DNA of 64,000 bases from Candidatus Manganitrophus sp. Its GTDB lineage: Bacteria > Nitrospirota > Nitrospiria > SBBL01 > Manganitrophaceae. The DNA lies in contig CP114561.1 of the NCBI GenBank assembly GCA_028865235.1, positions 2,438,001 to 2,502,000 on the forward strand. Direction: 5' to 3'. The position numbers were made by a program, and so were the translations under genes. Below, piece by piece: positions 1-10,097 of the stretch; position 1 is the stretch's first letter, and every line of letters starts with the position of its first letter. Under the pieces are notes generated by a model. That model was not told the DNA's origin, searched no databases, and saw nothing but the letters and a program-made list of their open reading frames with translations.

Positions 1-1931
1 CCCTTGCCCGGTGCCCGATTCGATCACCCCCTTCATCAGATGGGTGACGAGAAAGGCCGCCTGCGGCGAGATCACTTCCGGGAAAAGAACTTCTTCCGAA
101 TCGGGTGAGTCGAGGCGGAGATTGGCCGGATCGATGACCCCCTCCACAAAGAGGGGATCCCGCTTGATTCCCTGACTCGCCAATGTCGCATAGGCGACCG
201 CCATCTCCAGAGGCGAAACCTCCGAGGTCCCGAGCGCCAGGGAGGGGAGGTCTTTCAAAGGACTGGTCACCCCCAACGCGCGGGCAACGTTGCTGATCTT
301 CTCGATCCCCACCTCTTGCGACAGACGAACGGTCGCGGTGTTGAGCGACTGCTCGAGCGCGGCCCGCAGCGTCACCGGCCCGAGATAATTTCGATCGTAA
401 TTCTGCGGCGACCAGTCTCGGCCCCCGCCTGCAGGGTGATCGGAGCATCCTCCACTTGACTGATCGGCGTATACGGTCCTCTTCCGTTGGCCGCCTCCTC
501 GAAGGCGGCCAGATAGACGAACGGCTTGAAGAGCGATCCCGGCTGGCGGCGCGCCTGCGTCACCCGGTTGAATTGGCTGGTGCCGTAGTCGCGCCCCCCG
601 ACCAGTGCCCGAACCTCCCCGGTCCTGGGATCGATCGCCACCAAGGCCCCTTGAATCTGCCGACCCGGTTCGGCCCGCTTCAGGTGGGAATATTGCCGCT
701 CCAGCATCTGAAGCCCGTTGCGGAGCTTTTCCTCGGCGATCCGCTGAAGCTCCACATCGAGCGCGGTGAAGATCCGAAGCCCGCCCGAGTTCAAAAGATC
801 GCCGGGGTAGGCCGCCGCCAGACGCTGCCGGACCTCATCGACGAAATAGGGGGCGGCATTCAACCGTTCTTTCACCTTGCGGCCGGAAACGGTCTCAGCG
901 CGGGCGTTGATGTATTGACGAAGGGTGATCTTCTCTCCCGCGAAGAGGGTTTCCAGGACCAGGTTGCGGCGCTGAACCGCCTTCTTCAGATTTTTCTGAG
1001 GGGAGAGGGTATTCGGAGAGCGGATGATCCCGGCCAGCAGCGCCGACTCTCCCATCGTCATCTCGCCAGGCGGCTTGCCGAAGTAGAACCACGACCCCTG
1101 GCCGATCCCATAGATTCCCATGATCCCGTTTTGGCCGAGATAAATTTCGTTCAGATAAGTTTCGAGGATCTCGTCCTTGTTGTAGTGCCGCTCCAGGAGG
1201 AGCGCCATGATCGCCTCATTGAGTTTTCGGTTCCAGGTCCGATCGCTGTCGAGATAAAAATTTTTGACCAGCTGCTGCGTGAGGGTGCTTCCTCCCTGGA
1301 CGATCCCGCCTGCGCGAAGATTGGCCCAAGCGGCACGCAAGATCCCGCGCGGGTCGATTCCTCCATGTTCGTAGAAGCGGCGATCTTCCATGGCGAGGAT
1401 GGCGTCGATCAGAATCGGCGGGACCTCCGACAGCCCGATTAAGCTTCGCTCTTCCCAGGTCCCTTCATAAAACCCCCCGATCACTTCCGGCTCGATCGGA
1501 ACCCGGTCGAGATCCTCCGCGAGAGAAAGATCGACGATCCGATCGATCTGCTTTCCCGAAGAGAGCGAGAGGCTGACGGGGATTCCCTGCTGGAGACGGT
1601 CGGGGTAGGAGAAGTCGTGGAGGAAGATCTCCAACCCGCTTTGAGAGAGGTAGTATTCCCCCGACCTTTTGACCGGCCGTTTTACAGGATGGTAGTTCAA
1701 TCGTTTGAGGCGGGAGATCACGTGGCTCTTATCAATATCGAGGCCGGGAGAGAGGACAAGCGGTGCCGAGTAGATTTTGGAAGGGAGCTTCCACCGTTGG
1801 CCCTCGAACTTTTTCACCACCTGATAATCGAGGTAGGCGATGTAGACCGCGGTGAAAGAGAGAATCAGGAGAAAGAATCCCAGGAAAATGCGGAGAGGTC
1901 GGCTTTTTCGTTTTTTCTTCATTAGAAGCAT
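1..1931 (-). CDS. Bifunctional class A penicillin-binding protein (PBP1b-like), 3'-partial, frameshifted
   Basis: Peptidoglycan glycosyltransferase/transpeptidase anchored in the inner membrane. Residues 14-34 form a membrane anchor and about 44-115 resemble the UB2H domain of PBP1b. The GT51 domain shows EDRRFYEHGG (catalytic Glu near 182) and GGSTLTQQ near 213. The transpeptidase SxxK serine lies in PGSLFKPF (Ser466). The frame breaks near base 414. Reading GAGACTGG as GAGACTTGG restores an in-frame continuation to base 1, containing the SxN motif in EQSLNTATVRL. The KTG motif would lie beyond the window. I therefore read this as one gene with a one-base deletion rather than a truncated PBP. 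The start at 1931 has a second Met at 1922 as alternative. The gene is divergent from the DUF2064 gene at 2036. Confidence 0.9.
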
Positions 1932-2035
1932 TTATACCATCTTTTCCTTGTAAATTCAATGGAAAAGGCTGTTTCCGTTGACAGCCGCGGTGAATCATGA
2001 TAATCCTCGACCGAAGAATCTTGTAGGAACCCTCC

Positions 2036-2740
2036 ATGACCGAGACGCAAAAAAAGGCGATCATCATCATCTTCGCCAAAGCTCCCGAACCGGGATCGGT
2101 GAAGAGCCGTCTTCAATCGATTCTTCATCCGGAGGAACGGGCCCGGCTGCAAGCTGCCATGATCCTCGATACCCTTGCCCTGACCGATTCTCTCCCGGTT
2201 CAACGGGCATTGGCGTCGGCCCCGCCGGCCGGTCACCCGTTCCTGGTCCGGTGCGGACGGGAGCGGTCGATCCCGTTGATTTCACAGGAAGGAGAAACCC
2301 TGGGAGAGCGAATGAAGAACGCCTTCGATTGGGGGTTTGGGGAGGGGTTTCAGCGGGTGGTCCTCATCGGGTGTGATGCGCCGACCCTGCCGGCCGATCT
2401 GATCCGGCAGGGGGTCGATCGCCTCGAACAGTCGCCGCTCGTGATCGGGCCGAGTCTCGACGGCGGCTACTATCTGATCGGCGCGCGGCCGCCGCTCCCC
2501 GATCTCTTCAGCGGGATTCAATGGGGGAGCGATCAGGTCTTGATTTCGACCCTGCGAAGGATCAATGCCGAGAAGCGCGGCTGCGCGCTGCTTCCCTTCT
2601 GGTATGACATCGACCGGCCGGGGGATTTGATCTTTCTTAAAGAGACGCTCGCCCTCCACGAGCGGCAAGGAGCGCCGCTTCCGAAGGAGACGCATCAGTT
2701 CCTTCGCTCCCTTTCCTGGGAAGGCAGAGAAGAGAGATGA
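2036..2740 (+). CDS. TIGR04282/DUF2064 family glycosyltransferase-like protein
   Basis: A 234-residue protein with the GT-A-like nucleotidyl-binding fold of the DUF2064 family. Members of TIGR04282 are annotated as arsenosugar-biosynthesis glycosyltransferases, but most have no tested activity. Visible landmarks are the N-terminal FAKAPEPGSVKSRL (KxPxPGxVKTRL type), IGCDAPTLP near the middle, and GPSLDGGYYLIG followed by the W(G)S segment. The length is normal for the family. Its stop overlaps the hemW start (ATGA at 2737-2740), so the two are probably translationally coupled. No arsenic methyltransferase or other arsenosugar gene is nearby, so the arsenosugar role is not supported by context. 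Confidence 0.85.
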   Translation: MTETQKKAIIIIFAKAPEPGSVKSRLQSILHPEERARLQAAMILDTLALTDSLPVQRALASAPPAGHPFLVRCGRERSIPLISQEGETLGERMKNAFDWGFGEGFQRVVLIGCDAPTLPADLIRQGVDRLEQSPLVIGPSLDGGYYLIGARPPLPDLFSGIQWGSDQVLISTLRRINAEKRGCALLPFWYDIDRPGDLIFLKETLALHERQGAPLPKETHQFLRSLSWEGREER

Positions 2741-3858
2741 AGCCGATCGGGCTCTATATCGATTTCCCTTTTTGTCTTTCCCGTTGCTCGTTCTGCGCCT
2801 TCAATATTCAGGGATACCGGGAGGGGTTTGCATCGCGGTATGCCGACGCCCTTCAAAAAGAGATCGATGCGTATGCCGACGCCCCGCTCTGGCGGGACCG
2901 GGTCATCACCACTATTTATTTAGGAGGCGGGACGCCGAGTCTCTACGCGCCGGAGGTCCTGACCGGTCTTGTGGCGCTCTGTCGGAAACGGTTTCCTGTC
3001 GCCCCCGATGCCGAGGTGACGTTGGAGGCGCATCCGGCGACGATCGATTCCGAGAATCTCTTGCCGCTTCGGGAGGGAGGAATCAATCGCCTCTCGATGG
3101 GGGTGCAGTCATTCTCCGATGCGCACCTCGAAGCGCTCGGCCGGCGCCACACGGCGGAGGTCGCGCGCGCCGCTTTCGCCGCGGCCCGGGCGGCCGGTTT
3201 TGCCAACATCGGGATCGATCTGATCTATGCACTCCCGGATCAATCCTTTTCAGCCTGGGAGGCCACCCTCCAGGCGGCGATCGACCTTGCGCCGGAGCAT
3301 CTTTCTTTGTATGGGCTTTCGATCGAGGAGGGAACCCTCTTTGATAAGAAAGCCCGCGCCGGGCTTCTCTCTCTTCCCACCGAGGCGGAGGCGATCATGC
3401 AGTATCAAACGGCGCAAGCGCGCCTGGGGGCCGCCGGTTACCGGCACTATGAAATATCCAACTTCGCCCGGCCCGGCTACGAGTGCCGCCACAATCTTCT
3501 CTACTGGGATCGGGGCGAGGTCCTCGGCGTCGGCCTCTCGGCCCATACCTACCTCGATCGGGAACACCGCGCGAACACCGACTCGCTCCAGGCCTATTTG
3601 GAGACCATCGCGTCGGGGCATCTTCCGATCGATCGCACCGAAAAGGTAAGCCCGGAGATGTTGCGGAAAGACCGGATCATCTTCGGGTTGAGAAAGACGG
3701 AAGGAATTCCGCTCGAATTCCTGGAGGAAGACCCCTCCCTCCGGAAGACCGCCGACCGACTCATCTTGGAGGGGCTTCTTTTGATCGATCAACAACAGGT
3801 CCGGCTGACCTCTAAAGGGCTGCTTTTGGCGGATGAGGTCGCCGTCGCTTTCCTCTGA
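2737..3858 (+). CDS. hemW: Radical SAM protein HemW (coproporphyrinogen III oxidase-like, heme chaperone)
   Basis: A 373-residue radical SAM protein. The [4Fe-4S]-binding cysteines are in CLSRCSFCAF at residues 13-22, followed by YLGGGTPS, RLSMGVQSF and the HemW C-terminal domain. HemW binds heme and delivers it to acceptor proteins. Older annotations call it oxygen-independent coproporphyrinogen oxidase. The Cys spacing (CxxxCxxC followed by A/D-F) fits HemW better than HemN, and the length matches HemW (about 380) rather than HemN (about 450). The start is fixed by the ATGA overlap with the preceding gene. Confidence 0.9.
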   Translation: MKPIGLYIDFPFCLSRCSFCAFNIQGYREGFASRYADALQKEIDAYADAPLWRDRVITTIYLGGGTPSLYAPEVLTGLVALCRKRFPVAPDAEVTLEAHPATIDSENLLPLREGGINRLSMGVQSFSDAHLEALGRRHTAEVARAAFAAARAAGFANIGIDLIYALPDQSFSAWEATLQAAIDLAPEHLSLYGLSIEEGTLFDKKARAGLLSLPTEAEAIMQYQTAQARLGAAGYRHYEISNFARPGYECRHNLLYWDRGEVLGVGLSAHTYLDREHRANTDSLQAYLETIASGHLPIDRTEKVSPEMLRKDRIIFGLRKTEGIPLEFLEEDPSLRKTADRLILEGLLLIDQQQVRLTSKGLLLADEVAVAFL

Positions 3859-3879
3859 TCCCGATCATTCATGGGAGCC

Positions 3880-5084
3880 CTACCGCTGGAACGTCTCAAA
3901 GATTTTCGAGGCAAACGGAAACGCCGCGGGCCGGAGCACCAGATCGAGAATCGACCAAAGCGGTCGCAAGTCTCTCCGTATATCCCGATAACGATCTTCC
4001 CCTTGGGTCAACCGGCAGAAGCGGGTCCAGCCGATGAGCCGGCTGAGAGGCCCGATCGATCGGCGCCAGAGCAGATTGGCTGCAACGGCGGGAGCGAGGT
4101 GGAAGAGAGACCACATCTGGAAGGCGATCTGAAGCTCGGGGATCAACGCCCGTTCCACCTCCTGCCGGTAGCCTTCCAGATCGGAGATCTTTCCATCCAA
4201 GTGTGCGGCAAGATGTTTGGCCGCCGCCCGGCCGCTCCAGATCGCGCCATAGATCCCCTCTCCGGTCAGCAGATCGACCAGACCGGCGGCATCGCCGACC
4301 AGAAGGAGGTTGCCATGGATCAGCGGCGTATCGGGACGACGGATCGGGAGGGGGCGGCCCGGACCCCCCAGAGCGTGGCCGGGTCGAAACCGTAACCGCG
4401 GACCGCCTCCTCGAACTTCCGGCGCAGGGCCGATCCGACCGACGGCAACCCCCCGATCCCGATGTTGAGATGATCCCCCTTCGGAAAGAGCCAGTGATAT
4501 CCGCCGGGGACGGCGCCGAGATCGATCCCGACGCGGGTTTGCCACCGCTCCGGGAAGCAGCCGCTCGGTGTGACGTTTCCTTCCAGGGCGAGGATGCGCC
4601 AACGGGGCACGGTGAGTCCGGCGCGCTTGGCGGTCTCCCCATTCGCGCCGTCGGCCGCCACCAAGGTCCGGCCCTCGAATGTTTCGCTGCCTGTTCGGAC
4701 GATCACCCGGGAGCGCTCCCGCTCGATCTCGCGGAGCGGGGTCCGCTCCCGTAGGGTCGCGCCAGCCTTGACCGCCTGTTCGACTAAGAAATGATCGAAC
4801 CGGTTCCGCTGGACGAGATGGAAAAGCGGCTGCGCTGCATCGCGGGCAAAGCCGCCGCGGCCGGAGAAGGTCAGGTCGAGCCCGCAAATTGAGCGTTCGA
4901 CGACCGTGGCAAGATCAAACGGCAAAAGACGCGCGGCGCGCAGCGTGATCCCGCCGCCGCACGGTTTGTCGCGCGGGAAGGTCGCCTTATCGAGGAGCAG
5001 AACTGACATTCCCCGCGCCGCACACTCCCGGGCCGCGGTGCTTCCGGCCGGACCGCTCCCCACCACAATCACATCGTAGCGCAT
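3880..5084 (-). CDS. Geranylgeranyl-reductase-family FAD-dependent oxidoreductase (frameshifted)
   Basis: Flavoprotein of the geranylgeranyl/digeranylgeranyl reductase family, which reduces prenyl double bonds (quinone, chlorophyll or lipid side chains). The FAD dinucleotide-binding motif VGSGPAGS is at residues 7-14, PCGGG follows near 42, and the second FAD motif GDAAGLVDLLTGEGI is in the C-terminal half. The two halves are in different frames. One missing C (minus strand) in the run near 4345-4350 joins ...GVRAAP to PIRRPDTPLIHG and gives about 401 residues, the usual length. It is followed downstream on the other strand by hemW (convergent) and preceded by the PaaK-like ligase gene on the same strand 27 bases away, so the two minus-strand genes are probably one unit. 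Substrate unknown. Confidence 0.85.
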
Positions 5085-5111
5085 TGCAAACCTGAGATGA
5101 GGGATGTCAAA

Positions 5112-6569
5112 CTACTTTCTCGTGTATCGATGTTTTATCCCGACCGGAAAATAATCGGGATCGCCGGACGGCTTCAACGTCACCTCCGGCCGTTGGCGCG
5201 CGGCGGGAACGTAGTGGGCGAACTCGCTGTTCAGCCGCAGCAGCTCCCGCTGAATCGATGCGGCGATCGCCTGCCGTTTCTCCTCGTCGCCGGTGATCCC
5301 CGGCAGGAGCTCGACGGCCACACTGAAGCGCTTGTCCTTCGTTTCGGTCTCTTGCACCTGAAGGACGAACTTCCCGGTAACCCACTGTTTGATCGGCTCT
5401 TGCTCCAGGGCGACGGTGACATTCTCCGGGTAGACGTTCGCGCCGTAGTAGGAGACGGTGAAGTCGGCCCGGCCGAAAAGATAAACGAAGGGGAGGGGAT
5501 AGACGCCGCGCAGGTCGGTCAACGAATCTCCGCCGTTCTCCTTCACGAACCGGAGCATTGTTTCGTAAGGAACGACGCCCCCTTTGTCGGCGATATGATA
5601 ACGGATGAGCGGCACGCCGTTGTCGCCGGTGACGATCAAGGTCCCCTCCGGCGTGACCTCGAAGAAGCGGCTCAACGGATCGTATTGGACGAGCGTCGGG
5701 AGGCGGGATTCTCCGAACCGCTTCCGCGCTGCGTCGGGGTGGGTGGCGAAAAATCGTCGGAGGGTGATGGAAATCGGTGTCTCATTTCCCAGCACCCCGG
5801 CATCGGCGGTTCCATAGAGGGAAGCGGTGTCATGGACCGGGTCGCTCGATCCAACCCGCTCGCAGACCAGCGTTCGCCACTCTTCGCTGAAGACCTCGCC
5901 GGCGAAGACCATTTTGATCTGATACCGTTTCCAGTCGATCCCCTGCGCAATCCCGTGATCGATCACCTCCTTGATAAACGGCGGATAGCCGGCGAGGACC
6001 ACCTGCTCGAAGTGCGGACCCAGGGTCTCGATCACTCGGAAGATCTCGCTTTTGTTGTTCCCCGGCGTGACGACGGTGATCGGATAACCCTTCTGGGCAA
6101 GAGACCGGCAACAGGCGGCGGTGTACATCCCGCCGACCCAGGTGCCGAGGGCAAAGCAGATCACCGCCAGCGTGGGGCGGCGGTCGGCTTGGAAAGCATC
6201 CCTGAAAATATGCTCGAAACGAAAGGCGATGTCGAGCTCATGTTTCAGAGAGCGGGGCCAGAAGAGGGGGGTTCCGGTCGATCCGGAGGAGACGGCGATC
6301 ATCTCGCAGTCGTGCAGCTTTTCCCCGCGGCAGCGCTGCGGGAGCGGGTAGACGGTCATGTAATTTTGTTTCGTGAGTAGGGGGAGGGTTTGAAAGTCGG
6401 CAGACGTTTGAATCCGGCTTGGATCGATCTCTTCGCGTTTTAGGAAGTCGCGGTAGGCGGGAACCTCGGCGGCGACCGAGTGAAAGAGAGTGAGGGCGGC
6501 CTGCCCGGGCGATTCGGTCAGATGGCGTGCGAGTCTGGTTTCCAGGGGTGTCGAGAAAAAAGCATCCAT
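5112..6569 (-). CDS. PaaK-like AMP-forming ligase (phenylacetate-CoA ligase/F390 synthetase family)
   Basis: Adenylate-forming enzyme of about 485 residues. The nucleotide-binding loop IAVSSGSTGTPLF is at about residues 92-104, GTADAGVLGNE is the mid-domain motif, and the C-terminal ligase subdomain contains GRADFTVSYYGANVYPENV. The family activates carboxylic acids, often aryl acids. The length is longer than typical PaaK (about 430), and the substrate cannot be read from the sequence. I chose the Met at 6569 because GGAG lies about ten bases upstream and the protein then begins near the conserved N-terminus. A frame extension to 6641 exists but lacks such a signal. It probably shares a transcript with the geranylgeranyl-reductase-like gene. 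Confidence 0.8.
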   Translation of the reverse strand: MDAFFSTPLETRLARHLTESPGQAALTLFHSVAAEVPAYRDFLKREEIDPSRIQTSADFQTLPLLTKQNYMTVYPLPQRCRGEKLHDCEMIAVSSGSTGTPLFWPRSLKHELDIAFRFEHIFRDAFQADRRPTLAVICFALGTWVGGMYTAACCRSLAQKGYPITVVTPGNNKSEIFRVIETLGPHFEQVVLAGYPPFIKEVIDHGIAQGIDWKRYQIKMVFAGEVFSEEWRTLVCERVGSSDPVHDTASLYGTADAGVLGNETPISITLRRFFATHPDAARKRFGESRLPTLVQYDPLSRFFEVTPEGTLIVTGDNGVPLIRYHIADKGGVVPYETMLRFVKENGGDSLTDLRGVYPLPFVYLFGRADFTVSYYGANVYPENVTVALEQEPIKQWVTGKFVLQVQETETKDKRFSVAVELLPGITGDEEKRQAIAASIQRELLRLNSEFAHYVPAARQRPEVTLKPSGDPDYFPVGIKHRYTRK

Positions 6570-6707
6570 CGTGGGGCTCCGCTCATCAGCAAATGTCAGG
6601 GTCAGACCATTATACTGAATCGGGACGGAGCGATTCCACAATCAAAACGAAAATGGACGATTTCAGACGAGATGGATGATTCTGCGCGTTTCCGCAGCGT
6701 TCCGACG

Positions 6708-6887
6708 CTAACCCCTCGCTCTGGAACGACGGGACCGTGCCCTCATCTCGTGCGCCAAGATCACCGGGTCCTGGATCCGCCCGCAGCAGAGACACCGGGA
6801 GCCGACATAGTCCCAAGGACGCGATTCAATCGATGTAAATAAAAATTTCTCCGCCACCATCAGCCCGCCGCATTTTCTGCAATTCAT
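6708..6887 (-). CDS. Small zinc-ribbon protein, 59 residues
   Basis: A 59-codon gene beginning MNCRKCGGLMVAEKF, with a second Cys pair in SRCLCCGRIQDP. The two Cys pairs (CRKC and CLCC) are spaced about 30 residues apart, as in small zinc ribbons. A run of six Gs sits four bases upstream of the ATG as ribosome binding site. The C-terminus is basic and Arg/Ser-rich. Such short CxxC proteins are common and uncharacterised. A nucleic-acid or protein-binding role is only an inference. It lies alone between the PaaK-like gene and rimO. Confidence 0.7.
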   Translation of the reverse strand: MNCRKCGGLMVAEKFLFTSIESRPWDYVGSRCLCCGRIQDPVILAHEMRARSRRSRARG

Positions 6888-7260
6888 TTTACCCCCCTGG
6901 ATGTTTGATTGTTGGTATGACGATCATAGGCTAAAGCAAGCAATGTGCCGTGACATGTTAGGAAGGAAAGAATGAAAAAAAAGGCCGTTTGACGATCCGA
7001 AGGGACCAAAATCGAGATCGGTGGGAAGGTTTCTCTTCCGGAATTCGGAAGTCTTCCGGAAGGAAGAATGTCTTTCCGCAAGAATATCCCTGCCCTGCTG
7101 TATGATTTCGATGCTTTGCTGTATCTCTCCTCGTTCCCTGAAAATCAGGCGGATCGGATCTGGTAAACTACTCGGAGAGGGAAGAACGGTTAAATGAAAA
7201 AGAGGGTCCCTCCAATCCAAAGGAGAAGATCTGGAGGGGAGAGGCTGGTTCGCGAAACGC
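6888..7260. other. Intergenic region without recognisable gene
   Basis: This stretch between the zinc-ribbon gene and the rimO promoter is AT-richer than its surroundings. I see no reading frame with credible start, ribosome binding site and family resemblance. It should hold the upstream control elements of both divergent genes. Confidence 0.5.
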
Positions 7261-7289
7261 TTGTTTTTCGGGGGAAGTTGGCATACAAT
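7261..7289 (+). promoter_or_regulatory. Candidate sigma-70 promoter of rimO
   Basis: TTGTTT at 7261-7266 and TACAAT at 7284-7289 are separated by 17 bases, placing a start site about 18 bases before the rimO start. The -10 box matches the consensus at five of six positions; the -35 box is weak. Confidence 0.4.
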
Positions 7290-7314
7290 AGCCGTTCTTT
7301 CCGGAGAGGTCGGT

Positions 7315-8792
7315 TTGAAGTATTCAAATGAAAAGAAAAAGGTCGGGCTGGTCAGCCTCGGCTGTCCCAAGAATCAGGTCGATTCCGAGGTGATGCTCGG
7401 ATCGCTCCTTCAGGCGGGGTATGAATTGACCGCCGAAGCGGGAGAGGCCGATATCGTGATCGTCAACACCTGCGGATTCATCGATCAGGCCAAAGAGGAG
7501 TCGATCGACACTCTCATCGAAATGGGAGAGCTGAAAAAGAGCGGCCGCTGCCAAGCGCTCATCGCGACCGGATGTCTGACGCAGCGTTATTCGGGCGATC
7601 TGCTCGATCAGCTTCCGGAGATCGACGCCGTCGTCGGGACCGGCGACTTCCCGAAGATCGCTTCCCTCTGCGACGCTCTGCTGAATCCGAAGAGAACAGA
7701 TCATCGCCCGAGCCTCACCGAGACGCCGACCTATCTCTATCAGCCGGAGACCCCGCGCCTGCGGCTCGGACCGAAACACTGGGCCTATATCAAAGTCTCG
7801 GAGGGGTGCAACTATCGCTGTTCGTTCTGCAGCATCCCCTCTTTCCGGGGGGATCTTCAGAGCCGGACGATCGATTCGGTCGTCCGCGAGGCGCAGGCGC
7901 TGGCGGACGAAGGGGTGGTCGAGATCAACCTGATCGCGCAGAGCCTCACCAGCTTCGGTTGGGATCGCCGGAAAAAGGGGAGCTGGTCACCCTTCTGAAA
8001 GCGTTGGTCCGGATTGACGGCCTTCGTTGGATCCGCCTCTTCTACACTTATCCGACCGATTTCACCGACGCGTTGATCGATCTGATCGCCGAGGAGGAGA
8101 AGATCTGCCGTTACATCGACCTCCCACTTCAGCATATTGATGATACCATTCTCAAGAAGATGAACCGGAAGGGGAAGCGGCGCGACATCGAGCGGCTGAT
8201 CCAAAAACTTCGCGATCGGATCCCCGGCGTCACCCTCCGAAGTACTTTCATCGTCGGTTTTCCGGGGGAGACGGAGAAGGAATTCCGGACCCTTTCGGAG
8301 TTCATCCGGGAGATCGAATTCGACCGGCTCGGCATCTTCACTTACTCGCTGGAAGAGGGGACCTCCGCCCATCCGCTCGGCGATCCGATTGCGGAAGGGG
8401 TCAAGATTAAGCGCCAGAAAGCGCTGTTGGAAATGCAGCGGAAGATCTCGCGGCGCAAACAACGGAAAATGATCGGGTCCGTGCAGACGGTCCTGGTCGA
8501 CGGGCTTTCGAAGGAGAGCGATCTTCTTCTCGAGGGGCGATTGGAAGGACAGGCTCCTGACGTGGACGGGGTCGTTCTGATCAATGACCTAGGGGGAATG
8601 GTTGGAGGTAGGAACGGAAACCACGACACCGGAGGAGAGGTAGTGAACCCGGGCCGGTTTGTCTCTGTTCGAATCACCGCGGCGCACGATTACGATCTGG
8701 TCGGGGAGATCGTGGAGGGAAAAGACGATCTCGCCCCGTCTCAAAAAGAGGTGGCGCTCCTTCCGATGATCTCGCCGTCAATGCATCGGTGA
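7315..8792 (+). CDS. rimO: Ribosomal protein S12 methylthiotransferase RimO (frameshifted)
   Basis: Radical SAM methylthiotransferase that modifies an Asp of ribosomal protein S12. The N-terminal UPF0004 domain has VSLGCPKNQVDSE, VNTCGFID and IATGCLTQRY. The radical SAM site is CNYRCSFCSIPSFRG. A TRAM domain forms the C-terminus. After SFGWDR the frame shifts. One extra G in the G run near 7978-7981 joins it to KGELVTLLKALV and gives about 492 residues. TTG at 7315 is the likely start because GGAGAGG ends five bases upstream and the protein then starts just before the conserved VGLVSLGCPKN. The permease gene at 8800 follows closely. Confidence 0.9.
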
Positions 8793-8799
8793 GGGGGCC

Positions 8800-10041
8800 G
8801 TGACCGCCTCTCTCCTGATCTTTCTCTTTACCTATACCTTTATCGCCGTTCGGAACATCCCGGGCGTTCCGCTCGATATGCCGGCCGGCGCGCTGGTCGG
8901 CGCCGTCCTGATGGTGGCGACCGGCGTCCTCTCCCTCCAAGAAGCCTACATCGCCATCGACTGGGACACCCTCCTCCTCCTGCTGGGGATGATGCTCGTC
9001 GTCGCCTATCTTGCCATGGGTGGGCTCTTTCACTGGATCGCGTCATTTTTGGCCCGCCGCTCCCTCTCCCCTTTTCGCCTCCTGGTCTGGGTGGTCTTGT
9101 TGAGTGGATTTCTCTCCGCCATTTTCGTGAACGACACGATCTGTCTTCTTTTCACCCCGATTCTGCTGCTGCTCCTCCGGTCGCTTCGACTGAACCCGAT
9201 TCCTTATCTGATTGCGCTGGCGACGGCGTCGAACATCGGCGGCCAGATGTCGATCATGGGAAATCCGCAGAACATGTTTATCGGGAATCATTCGGAGATT
9301 TCATTCGCCCGATTCTTCCTTCTGCTCTCGCCGATCACCCTGATCGGGTTGGCCCTGAATGTGGCCGTGATCGCCTGGATCTATCGAAAGGAGCTGGCGC
9401 CTCCCGCTTCCCCGGTCGAGATCGGGCCGAACGACCTCCTGCCCGAGACCGATCGCCCCCTTTTAATCAAAAGCCTGGCGGTCGTGGCGGGGATGCTGGT
9501 CCTCTTCTTTGCCGAGCAGCCCTATCCGCTCGTTGCGATCGGGGGGGCGGCGGTTCTCTTTCTGATCGGCAATCGAAAGCCGGAGCTCGCCTTCCGAAAG
9601 GTCGATTGGACGCTGCTGGTCTTCTTCGCCTCCCTCTTCGTGGTGATGCGGGGGTTGGAGCGCTCGGGGTGGGTCCGGTTGGTGCTGGAGGGAAGCGCGC
9701 CGCTGCTTCAAGGAAGCCCGGCGCAGGTGGTGGCGGTGCTCAGCGGGGTGACGCTGATTCTCTCGAATCTCGTCAGCAATGTTCCGGCGGTCGTCTTGCT
9801 GGAGCCGTTTGTGGAGGCGCTTCCCAACCCCGATCTGGGGTGGCTCACCCTGGCGATGAGCAGCACACTCGCCGGGAATCTGACGTTGGTCGGCTCGGTC
9901 GCCAATCTGATTGTCGTCTCATTGGCGCGCCCGGAGGTGGAGATCTCCTTTTGGGAGTACTTCAAGGTCGGCGCGATCTTAACGCTGCTGACGATCGGCG
10001 TGGGGATCGGGGTCCTCATCTTAGAGGCGAGGTTTTTGTAG
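8800..10041 (+). CDS. SLC13/ArsB-type anion or Na+/H+ antiporter-like permease
   Basis: A 413-residue, very hydrophobic protein with about 11-12 membrane segments. It shows NDTICLLFTPI and SNLVSNVPAVVLLEPF near the two pseudo-symmetric helical hairpins, and GNPQNMFIG after the first. These are marks of the ion transporter superfamily that includes CitM, NhaD, ArsB and YbiR. The substrate cannot be assigned. GTG at 8800 starts seven bases after rimO, so the two are probably co-transcribed. A strong intrinsic terminator follows. Confidence 0.85.
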   Translation: MTASLLIFLFTYTFIAVRNIPGVPLDMPAGALVGAVLMVATGVLSLQEAYIAIDWDTLLLLLGMMLVVAYLAMGGLFHWIASFLARRSLSPFRLLVWVVLLSGFLSAIFVNDTICLLFTPILLLLLRSLRLNPIPYLIALATASNIGGQMSIMGNPQNMFIGNHSEISFARFFLLLSPITLIGLALNVAVIAWIYRKELAPPASPVEIGPNDLLPETDRPLLIKSLAVVAGMLVLFFAEQPYPLVAIGGAAVLFLIGNRKPELAFRKVDWTLLVFFASLFVVMRGLERSGWVRLVLEGSAPLLQGSPAQVVAVLSGVTLILSNLVSNVPAVVLLEPFVEALPNPDLGWLTLAMSSTLAGNLTLVGSVANLIVVSLARPEVEISFWEYFKVGAILTLLTIGVGIGVLILEARFL

Positions 10042-10048
10042 CTTGCAT

Positions 10049-10077
10049 CCGGCCGGCGATCGCCGGCCGGACTTTTT
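10049..10077 (+). terminator. Intrinsic terminator after the permease gene
   Basis: A perfect 22-base palindrome with half CCGGCCGGCGA is followed by ACTTTTT. It begins eight bases after the permease stop. It may also serve the convergent FKBP gene. Confidence 0.75.
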
Positions 10078-10097
10078 CTCCTCGGATCGTCGGGTGA

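Noticed and set aside
456..1442. 328-codon open frame antisense to the PBP gene
   Set aside because: It lies opposite a well-supported glycosyltransferase domain and has no family resemblance or ribosome binding site; it is a GC-driven shadow frame.
2036..2740. Arsenosugar biosynthesis role for the DUF2064 protein
   Set aside because: Only the family name suggests it; no arsenic methyltransferase or related gene is nearby.
3871..4395. Plus-strand frame after hemW
   Set aside because: It is antisense to the C-terminal half of the geranylgeranyl-reductase-like gene, where the minus-strand frame carries the FAD motif GDAAGLVDLLTGEGI.
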